Positions 1 through 4,751 of a stretch of 5,274 bases of DNA are shown piece by piece. A program made the position numbers and the translations under genes. The notes under the pieces are model-generated. The model was not told where the DNA came from. It saw only the letters and a list, made by a program, of their open reading frames with translations, and did no database searches. Numbering within the stretch: the first letter of the stretch is position 1; every line of letters begins with the position of its first letter. Source of the DNA: JBGOUJ01 sp041477005 (lineage in GTDB: Bacteria; Acidobacteriota; Terriglobia; Bryobacterales; JACQDG01); the NCBI GenBank assembly GCA_041477005.1, contig JBGOUJ010000554.1, positions 1 to 5,274 of the forward strand, read 5' to 3'.

Positions 1-427
1 GGTGGTGCGCGCCTCCACCGGCGTGGTAGTGGCCGGTGGCGGGTTTGTGGCGGCGCCTGCCGCCGCGGGAATTTTCGGCGTGCTCAACGGGGACGGCTCG
101 CCCAACTCGCCGGCTGCCCCCGCCGCTCGCGGGTCCATGATCCAGATCTACGCGACCGGCCAGGGCGCCGTCGGCAACCCGCCGCCGGACGGGACTCCCG
201 CCGCTCCGGCGCCCCTCTCCCAGACGCCGTCGCCGCCGCTCGTAACCATCGGAACCTCGAGCGAGCGCGACGCCCCGGCGGATTTCAGCGGCCTGGCGCC
301 GGGCTTCGTCGGCCTGTGGCAGATCAACGCCCGCGTACCGGAAGCAACGGTTCCCGGCCAGCGGATACCGGTGCTGGTCCGCTACGCCGGCTCCGCCAGT
401 AACGTGGTTTTCATTGCCGTGAGGTAG
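1..427 (+). CDS. C-terminal part of a Solibacter-type (TIGR03437-like) exported/surface protein, 5' truncated
   Basis: The frame is open from the first bases of the window to TAG at 425-427, so the real start lies upstream; the GTG at 2 is only the first possible codon and need not be an initiator. The visible 141 residues match my knowledge of the Solibacter usitatus C-terminal domain. They show an A-G-I-F segment, N-x-D-G-S near residues 29-33, an I-Y-A-T-G-Q-G strand near 49-55, the signature G-L-A-P-G-F-V-G-L-W-Q-I-N near 96-108, a V-P-E step, and a terminal V-V-F-I-A-V-R. In acidobacteria this domain usually closes large secreted or surface proteins (NHL, Ig-like or protease modules); its function is unknown. 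What precedes it here cannot be seen. The protein ends 16 bp before the polysaccharide export gene, so co-transcription is likely. A second in-frame TAG at 437-439 backs up the stop. Domain assignment is confident; whole-protein function is not. Confidence 0.85.
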   Translation, partial: VVRASTGVVVAGGGFVAAPAAAGIFGVLNGDGSPNSPAAPAARGSMIQIYATGQGAVGNPPPDGTPAAPAPLSQTPSPPLVTIGTSSERDAPADFSGLAPGFVGLWQINARVPEATVPGQRIPVLVRYAGSASNVVFIAVR

Positions 428-442
428 AACGCGAGGTAGAAC
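421..442 (+). repeat. Tandem duplication at the first gene junction (12-bp period)
   Basis: GAGGTAGAAC occurs at 421-430 and again at 433-442. The first copy contains the stop codon of the upstream gene. The second supplies both a backup in-frame TAG (437-439) and the GAGG ribosome binding element of the polysaccharide export gene. Confidence 0.85.
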
Positions 443-443
443 C

Positions 444-974
444 ATGCTTGCGATCCTGCTCCTGCTGGCGGCCGAGGCCGCCGCTCCCAACGTCAATCCG
501 CAGACCTACCTGATCGGGCCCGAGGACGTGCTGTCGGTGCGCGTATGGAAGCAGCCCGAGGCCTCCGGCCGGGTTCCCGTGCGCCCCGACGGCCGGATCT
601 CTCTTCCCCTGGTCAACGACGTCCAGGCCGCCGGCCAGACGCCCGACCAGTTGGCCCGGCGCGTGAGCGAAGCGTTGAAGAGGTTCTTGACCGAAGCCGA
701 CGTGGCCGTCGTGGTCGAGCAGGTGAACAGCAAGAAGTTCTACGTGATGGGAGAGGTCACGCGGCCGGGGGCTTACCCGCTGCTGGCGCCCACGTCGGTC
801 CTGCAGGCCCTCACCGCCGCCGGCGGTTTCCGCGACTTCGCCAACACCCGGAAAATCCAGGTTGTGAAGGGAGCGGGCCGGCGGGTTCTGTTCGATTACA
901 ACGCCGTCGTCAAAGGCAAGAAGGCCGAGCAGAACGTTTGGCTCGAGCCGGGAGACACGATCCTGGTGCCGTGA
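444..974 (+). CDS. Polysaccharide export protein, Poly_export + single SLBB domain (short Wza-like)
   Basis: A 176-residue protein with the architecture of outer-membrane or periplasmic exopolysaccharide export proteins. Residues 21-95 match Poly_export: Y-L-I-G-P-E-D-V-L, then V-R-P-D-G-R-I-S-L-P-L and a helix ending before V-V-V-E-Q-V. Residues 97-147 match an SLBB fold: K-K-F-Y-V-M-G-E-V-x-R-P-G-A-Y-P-L, then L-x-A-A-G-G-F. The C terminus L-E-P-G-D-T-I-L-V-P is the usual closing strand. Family members form the channel through which capsule or EPS crosses the envelope. This one is much shorter than E. coli Wza (one SLBB, no C-terminal transmembrane helix) and has no lipobox cysteine. The start is forced: an in-frame TGA lies at 420-422 and ATG 444 is the first initiator after it, with GAGG at 433-436. 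The resulting leader is hydrophobic but has no Lys or Arg and carries a Glu at position 11, which is odd for a Sec signal. It lies upstream of, and in the same frame as, the beta-barrel gene. Confidence 0.88.
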   Translation: MLAILLLLAAEAAAPNVNPQTYLIGPEDVLSVRVWKQPEASGRVPVRPDGRISLPLVNDVQAAGQTPDQLARRVSEALKRFLTEADVAVVVEQVNSKKFYVMGEVTRPGAYPLLAPTSVLQALTAAGGFRDFANTRKIQVVKGAGRRVLFDYNAVVKGKKAEQNVWLEPGDTILVP

Positions 975-1000
975 TCGAGCGACGATCGTGATCGAGCGAC
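971..1000 (+). repeat. Direct duplication at the second gene junction (17-bp period)
   Basis: GTGATCGAGCGAC occurs at 971-983 and exactly again at 988-1000, separated by GATC. The first copy carries the TGA stop (972-974) of the polysaccharide export gene; the second ends one base before ATG 1002 of the beta-barrel gene. Confidence 0.9.
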
Positions 1001-1001
1001 T

Positions 1002-2303
1002 ATGAAGAATTGGTATATAGCCATCGTCTGGGCCTGCCTGGCCCCCCTCTGCCTGGCGCAATCCGCGCAGGCGCCCTCGCTGCTGAGCCGGGGCATGTCG
1101 GCCGAGTCCGGTCTCACCCGCGACGCGCCGGAGTTTCAGCCGTCGATCGGAATCCTGTCCGGCTACGACAATGGACCTCTGGGCACAGACTTCGAACGGA
1201 TCGGCGGGCCGTTCCAGGAAATCGACGGAGGCCTCGAAGCGCGCCGCTCGGGCGGCCGCATGAACCTGAAGCTCGATTACCAGTTCGGCCTGCGGCACTA
1301 CACGAGCGCGGCTCGTTTGGACCGCTCGAATCACAACATCAGTCTGGATGCGAGATTCCTGGTTTCCCGCCGCCTCACCCTCATCCTGCGGGACGTCGGG
1401 TCGAGCGCCTCTTACGGCAACTCCTTGGAGCAGCCGGCGACCGCCGCCAGCGCCGGCTTTTTTGCGGATGCCGGCCCGGAGACGTTTCACCGCCGAACCA
1501 TCGCCAATACCGCCCTGGCCGACCTGGTCTTCGCCCCTTCCTCGCGCACCTCCATCGCCGTGGCCGGCGACGGCTTCGTCATCGAGCGGCAGTTCCAGCC
1601 CCTGGCCGACGCCGTGGGATGGCGCGCCCGAGCCGACCTGGCCCATCGCTACGGGCGGCATAAGACCGTCTCGCTGGCTTACAGCTTCACCCATTTCGAT
1701 CACTCCCATAGCTTCGGCGGCGCCGATTACGTGGTCTTTGCCGCGGGCCATTCGCTGCGCCTGGGCAAGCGATCGGAGCTGGACCTGCTGGCCGGCGCCG
1801 GCCTGATCCGCAGCGCCGGCGTGCGCGCGGTCGAGCTCGACCCTGAGATTGCGCGGTTGCTGGGGACCGCGCGCGGCGTCGAGATCTTCCGCCTCCACAC
1901 CTGGGCGCCCCACCTGATGGCGACGTGGCTCCAGGGAATCGGCCGCGCCGAGATGCGTCTGGATTTCGCCCGCATCGTCTCCGACGGCGGCGGCCTGACC
2001 GGCTTGGCCCGCCAGAACCAGGGAAGCTGGACCTTCAGCGCCGCCCGCGCGCGTTCCTGGCACCCCTCCGCAAAGCTGGCCGTCCGCACCTACCGGTCGC
2101 TCGACACCCTGCTCTACGACAACACCACCGCGTTGGCCGGGGCGGCGCTCGCCCGCCGCTTGAGCCCCCGCGCCGAAGCCGTGGTGCGCTACGAATTTGC
2201 CTTCTACAACTTCCAGCACGGCCTGATCCAGAACTTCGGCCGGCACCAGGTGGCGGCCGGGATCGTGTATTACCCGTTTGCGCCCTCCGCCGGCAGGCGC
2301 TAG
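1002..2303 (+). CDS. Exported outer-membrane beta-barrel-type protein, probably EPS-associated
   Basis: A 433-residue protein beginning with a Sec signal peptide (K2, hydrophobic core, probable cleavage after L-C-L-A or A-Q-A near residues 19-24). The residue before its cysteine is Leu, so it does not look like a lipoprotein. The mature part is a run of amphipathic segments with alternating hydrophobic and polar residues separated by polar turns, for example M-N-L-K-L-D-Y-Q-F-G-L-R, T-V-S-L-A-Y-S-F-T-H-F, S-E-L-D-L-L-A-G-A-G-L and a last strand H-Q-V-A-A-G-I-V-Y-Y-P-F. This is what a membrane beta-barrel looks like. The G-Y-D-N segment near residues 54-57 recalls barrel proteins paired with SLBB export proteins in EPS and exosortase loci. 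The last strand is followed by a 7-residue polar tail instead of ending in an aromatic residue. No clear Shine-Dalgarno precedes ATG 1002, and the 27-bp gap to the export gene suggests coupled translation. The barrel class is fairly sure; the role in polysaccharide secretion is inferred from its neighbour. Confidence 0.75.
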   Translation: MKNWYIAIVWACLAPLCLAQSAQAPSLLSRGMSAESGLTRDAPEFQPSIGILSGYDNGPLGTDFERIGGPFQEIDGGLEARRSGGRMNLKLDYQFGLRHYTSAARLDRSNHNISLDARFLVSRRLTLILRDVGSSASYGNSLEQPATAASAGFFADAGPETFHRRTIANTALADLVFAPSSRTSIAVAGDGFVIERQFQPLADAVGWRARADLAHRYGRHKTVSLAYSFTHFDHSHSFGGADYVVFAAGHSLRLGKRSELDLLAGAGLIRSAGVRAVELDPEIARLLGTARGVEIFRLHTWAPHLMATWLQGIGRAEMRLDFARIVSDGGGLTGLARQNQGSWTFSAARARSWHPSAKLAVRTYRSLDTLLYDNTTALAGAALARRLSPRAEAVVRYEFAFYNFQHGLIQNFGRHQVAAGIVYYPFAPSAGRR

Positions 2304-2450
2304 ATTTGTCAGGTCCGCCACCCGCAGTTCGATTTGCCGAACGCGACCATCCACAATCCGGCCGCGGGCCTAATCCGGTCCACCATCGCACGCCGCACGA
2401 CACTCAGATCATCTTGCGGATGACCTTCTGAAATCGAGCGTGGCCGCTGA

Positions 2451-3032
2451 TCAGTTGTTGTGGCACAGCTTGCACGCAGTTTCTTTCGGGTACAGAAGGT
2501 CTGCTTTCACCGTGGATCCGTGCGGGTTGTGACAGAGGCCGCACTGTTCCAGGACGGCGGGCTCGTGGCTGTGGATCTTCGCAAAACTGTCGCGCTGGTG
2601 GCAGTCGAAGCAGCCGCCTTTGAAGCGAAAGCGGCCGCGGCGGCTCAACTCGTGGCACTGCGTGCACTGCACGGCGGCCACGGGTGGGTGCTTGTGAAAG
2701 GGCTCGAATCCGGCCGGCGGATTCGGGCCGACGAAGAACCGAATTTCCTTACGCCCGCCGTCCCACGACAAGACGAGTGAGTGGACGCCGGGAGCGGCTT
2801 TCAAGGCCGCGTGGAAAACATCTGGAAACGGTTGCTCGGCGGCGACGGGCCGGCCATCCAGCTCGAGCTTGCCTGACGGCGCGGTGGCGACAATATCAAC
2901 CGGGCCGGTGGAAAGGGCTGCGCGGTCCGCCGGGCGCATGATTTTTCCCGCTTCGTCGGCTGCGGGCAGAAGGCCGCACAGTAATCCCACCATCAGCCCA
3001 ACACAACTGAGAGCTGCGGCGGACGCCTTCAT
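2451..3032 (-). CDS. Exported tetrahaem c-type cytochrome (doubled-CXXCH / cytochrome c3-like)
   Basis: A 193-residue protein with four haem-binding motifs: CTQCH (123-127), CFDCH (141-145), CGLCH (164-168) and CKLCH (187-191). Candidate distal ligands are H113, H115, H154, H156 and H171; the N-P-H-G-S after the third motif is typical of doubled-CXXCH domains. An N-terminal Sec signal (hydrophobic stretch 5-23, cleavage near the A-A-D at 24-26) places it in the periplasm, where haem is attached. Residues about 32-105 form a predicted beta-sandwich (R-P-A-D-R-A at the start, L-E-L-D-G-R-P-V, then P-G-V-H-S-L-V-L-S-W) of the kind found ahead of haem domains. The ATG overlaps the dehydrogenase stop as ATGA at 3029-3032, and no good Shine-Dalgarno is visible, so it is probably translationally coupled. 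Likely role: electron acceptor for the dehydrogenase. The stop falls two residues after the last CXXCH, and a neighbouring frame continues in coding-like fashion to 2404, so the C terminus may be truncated by a frameshift. Confidence 0.85.
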   Translation of the reverse strand: MKASAAALSCVGLMVGLLCGLLPAADEAGKIMRPADRAALSTGPVDIVATAPSGKLELDGRPVAAEQPFPDVFHAALKAAPGVHSLVLSWDGGRKEIRFFVGPNPPAGFEPFHKHPPVAAVQCTQCHELSRRGRFRFKGGCFDCHQRDSFAKIHSHEPAVLEQCGLCHNPHGSTVKADLLYPKETACKLCHNN

Positions 3033-4213
3033 TGGCGAACGCGGACGAAGGATCGATCGATTTGAGAGAGGCTGCTCACGCCTGCCATGCCCATGTCGGC
3101 CCCCAGCTCGGCGCGCAGGAGCTCGATCACACGAGCCACCCCGCGCCGCCCGAAGGCCCCCAGACCCCAGAGGTAGGGCCGCCCCACGCCGACCGCCGAA
3201 GCGCCCAGCGCCAGGGCCTTGAAAACGTCGGTGCCGCGGCGGAAACCTCCGTCGATCATCACCGGGATTTTCCCACCCGCCGCCTGCACGCACTCCGGTA
3301 GCGCCTCGATGGTCCCACCCACGTGATCGAGCTGCCGGCCGCCGTGACTCGAGACAATCACGCCCGACAAACCGTATTTCACCGCGCGCTCGGTGTCCTC
3401 CCCGGTCAGGACTCCCTTCACGATCACCGGCAGGCCGCTCGATTCCCGCAGGCGCTGCAGCGTGTCCCAGGTGGGAGTGGGAAAGGGCCGCGACGACGGG
3501 AAGTCGCCCGCGGTCCAGACGATATCGTCCGGCTTGTACGTCAGCTCGCCTTTGTCGTTGCGCGGGATGCCGCCGGCGTTGCACCAGGTCCGCACCAGCC
3601 CGTTATGGATGCTGCGCTCGCGGTGGGAGATGTGGTAGATATCCACAGTGACTGAAATGCCGGTGCAGCCCTGGTCCTGAAGCTTCTCGGCGAAATCGAC
3701 CATCTGGTTCTTGGTGCGGAACTCGGCGGCGGTGGTGAACTGCCACCACACCTTCGGCCCCTTGCCGGCGGACAGAACGTCGTTGATGCCGCCGCCGGTA
3801 ATCATCATGGCGTTGGAAGCGCCCGCGCCGAACGCCACCTCCTGCTCGCCGTTCTTGAAAAAGCAGTTCTTGCCGCCGGTCGGACAAATGAAGATTGGGT
3901 GATCGAGCTTCTTGCCGAACAGCGTGGTGGAAACGTCGATCTTGCTGACGTCGTGGAGCAGGAAATGCGGCCGGATGATGATTTTGTCGAACCCGCGGCG
4001 GCTGTCGTGCAGGGATGCCTCGTCTTCCGAGCCTTCGTCCAGGTAGTCCCAGGCGAGCGGATCGAGCTTGGCTTTGGCCAGCTTGGCGAAGTCGAAGACG
4101 CTGGCCGGGGCGAGCAGCGGGTCGTTGAGCTCGCTGTACTTCCGATCGGCCCGGAGCAGCGGCGAGGCTGCCAGGAACTGCAGGAACTGAAGCACTGCCC
4201 GTCTTCGGGTCAT
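3029..4213 (-). CDS. FMN-dependent alpha-hydroxy-acid dehydrogenase with Tat-like leader
   Basis: A 394-residue member of the glycolate oxidase / L-lactate dehydrogenase / flavocytochrome b2 family, which oxidises 2-hydroxy acids to 2-keto acids through FMN. By alignment from memory with spinach glycolate oxidase, it keeps Tyr57, Asp191 in T-V-D, Arg198 in H-R-E, Lys266 in V-K-G, and His290 and Arg293 in S-S-H-G-G-R-Q-L-D. The FMN phosphate site is D-G-G-F-R-R-G-T-D-V (321-330) with G-R-P (344-346). The position of the usual active-site Tyr in Q-L-Y is Thr160 in W-W-Q-F-T, and the segment around residues 139-143 is Gly-rich, so the substrate may be unusual. I chose ATG 4213 over in-frame 4309 for three reasons: GAGAGG lies 6 bp upstream, a candidate promoter lies between the two starts, and the N terminus T-R-R-R-A-V-L followed by a hydrophobic stretch resembles a Tat signal. 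Export would suit the cofactor-loaded enzyme and its overlapping cytochrome partner. Family assignment is sure; substrate and export are inference. Confidence 0.92.
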   Translation of the reverse strand: MTRRRAVLQFLQFLAASPLLRADRKYSELNDPLLAPASVFDFAKLAKAKLDPLAWDYLDEGSEDEASLHDSRRGFDKIIIRPHFLLHDVSKIDVSTTLFGKKLDHPIFICPTGGKNCFFKNGEQEVAFGAGASNAMMITGGGINDVLSAGKGPKVWWQFTTAAEFRTKNQMVDFAEKLQDQGCTGISVTVDIYHISHRERSIHNGLVRTWCNAGGIPRNDKGELTYKPDDIVWTAGDFPSSRPFPTPTWDTLQRLRESSGLPVIVKGVLTGEDTERAVKYGLSGVIVSSHGGRQLDHVGGTIEALPECVQAAGGKIPVMIDGGFRRGTDVFKALALGASAVGVGRPYLWGLGAFGRRGVARVIELLRAELGADMGMAGVSSLSQIDRSFVRVRQ

Positions 4214-4218
4214 CCCGG

Positions 4219-4225
4219 ACCTCTC
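4219..4225 (-). promoter_or_regulatory. Ribosome binding site of the dehydrogenase, start-deciding
   Basis: Read on the minus strand, GAGAGGT occupies 4225 to 4219. GAGAGG ends 6 nt before ATG 4213. This supports the short start at 4213 over the in-frame ATG at 4309. Confidence 0.6.
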
Positions 4226-4240
4226 GCTTTGATTTGCCTC

Positions 4241-4269
4241 AGCGTAGCAGAGGCGGTCGAGGCGGTCAA
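4241..4269 (-). promoter_or_regulatory. Candidate sigma70-type promoter for the dehydrogenase-cytochrome operon
   Basis: On the minus strand TTGACC (4269-4264) matches 5 of 6 bases of the -35 consensus. It is followed by a 17-bp spacer and TACGCT (4246-4241), a weak -10 with 3 of 6. Transcription would begin near 4234, leaving a leader of about 20 nt that contains the ribosome binding site. Spacing is ideal but the -10 is poor, and promoter consensus in this phylum is less certain. Confidence 0.35.
4251..4268. repeat. 9-bp tandem repeat inside the candidate promoter spacer
   Basis: AGGCGGTCG (4251-4259) is followed at once by AGGCGGTCA (4260-4268), with one mismatch. The pair covers the spacer and most of the -35 of the candidate operon promoter, so it could be an operator; it could also be chance in GC-rich DNA. 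Confidence 0.45.
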
Positions 4270-4300
4270 TTATCATCGCGTGTTCATGCGGGTGGGATGG

Positions 4301-4332
4301 GAGAATCATCCTCGACGAGAATCTCCCTCGGA
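4301..4332. repeat. Imperfect 16-bp tandem repeat in the divergent intergenic region
   Basis: Two adjacent 16-bp units, 4301-4316 and 4317-4332, both begin GAGAATC and share 12 of 16 positions including a CCTCG core. The same stretch also contains inverted arms GGGAGA (4299-4304) and TCTCCC (4322-4327). It sits between the divergent redox operon and the small secreted protein gene, so a regulator binding site is possible. The sequence alone does not show function. Confidence 0.45.
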
Positions 4333-4360
4333 GGGCAGCGGCTCTGTTGCTAAGATGACC

Positions 4361-4368
4361 TAAGGAGG
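4361..4368 (+). promoter_or_regulatory. Strong Shine-Dalgarno of the small secreted protein gene
   Basis: TAAGGAGG at 4361-4368 is a near-perfect complement of the 16S rRNA 3' end, 9 nt before ATG 4378. It is the strongest ribosome binding site in the window and is good evidence that the short gene is real. Confidence 0.8.
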
Positions 4369-4377
4369 CCGCCCGCC

Positions 4378-4668
4378 ATGATCTGCCGAGTTATTTGCCT
4401 GGCCATGTTGGCAAGCAGTCTGGTCTTCAGCCAGTACATCAAGCCATTTGACTTCAACCAGTACGTGAAGCCATTCAAGCCTCAGGTCACGTTTCGTCTA
4501 AGCACCCCCGTCGTGATCGAGACTCGAAAGGTCTGTGCCGTACCGCTGCTCGAATTCAAGCCGCAGGTTCAGTCCCGCATGCCGGTCATCAAACCCACTG
4601 TCCAGACGGCGCCGATGCCGAAGCTCGACCCTCCGGCCCCGGCCTGTCCGGCCAAGACCACGGAATAA
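4378..4668 (+). CDS. Small secreted proline-rich protein with KPF/FKPQV repeats, unknown function
   Basis: A 96-residue protein I do not recognise. It starts with a signal peptide (R4, hydrophobic core, probable cleavage after V-F-S at 18). The mature part of about 78 residues is rich in Pro, Lys, Val and Gln, has no transmembrane helix, and contains two cysteines (53 and 90) that could form a disulfide. Internal repeats are visible: Q-Y-I-K-P-F and Q-Y-V-K-P-F nine residues apart, then F-K-P-Q-V at 33-37 and again at 60-64. The spaced K-P and P-x-V pattern suggests an extended chain more than a globular enzyme. The strong Shine-Dalgarno and clean signal peptide show it is expressed and exported. 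Base composition looks less GC-rich than its neighbours. It is divergent from the redox operon across 164 bp and could share regulation with it; no functional link is shown. Confidence 0.75.
   Translation: MICRVICLAMLASSLVFSQYIKPFDFNQYVKPFKPQVTFRLSTPVVIETRKVCAVPLLEFKPQVQSRMPVIKPTVQTAPMPKLDPPAPACPAKTTE
4431..4476 (+). repeat. Direct repeat encoding the QY(I/V)KPF units
   Basis: A 19-bp unit beginning CCAGTAC at 4431-4449 recurs at 4458-4476 with four differences and a 27-bp (nine-codon) period. It encodes the two Q-Y-x-K-P-F segments right after the signal peptide. A second repeat, TTCAAGCCTCAGGT at 4474-4487 and 4555-4568 with one mismatch, encodes F-K-P-Q-V twice. Confidence 0.7.
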
Positions 4669-4751
4669 GGATCACGGAGCCCGCCGGCGTCTTTCTGCTG
4701 GGCGCTATCCTCGTTCCCCTGGCTTTCAAAATCCCTCGACACCAAGGTGAT

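Noticed and set aside
2327..2342. Stem-loop GTTCG / CGAAC as terminator in the convergent gap
   Set aside because: The stem is only 5 bp and no U-tract follows on either strand. The other small hairpin, TCATC / GATGA at 2409-2423, is equally weak.
411..2354. 647-codon open frame on the minus strand opposite the export and barrel genes
   Set aside because: It is antisense to two genes with recognisable products, its translation is low-complexity Gly/Arg/Ala/Gln-rich with no family resemblance, and long antisense frames are expected in GC-rich coding DNA.
3033..3584. Upstream extension of the cytochrome frame to 3584
   Set aside because: This part lies over the dehydrogenase gene in another frame and reads as Arg/Gly/Pro-rich shadow sequence. 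The real start is the signal peptide ATG at 3032 with the ATGA overlap.
4271..4276. TATCAT as -10 box for the small secreted protein gene
   Set aside because: It matches 5 of 6 bases, but no -35-like hexamer lies 16-18 bp upstream and the leader would be about 95 nt, so support is too thin.
4214..4309. Longer start for the dehydrogenase at ATG 4309
   Set aside because: The extra 32 residues have no family match, they would bury the Tat-like leader internally, and the better ribosome binding site and candidate promoter point to 4213.
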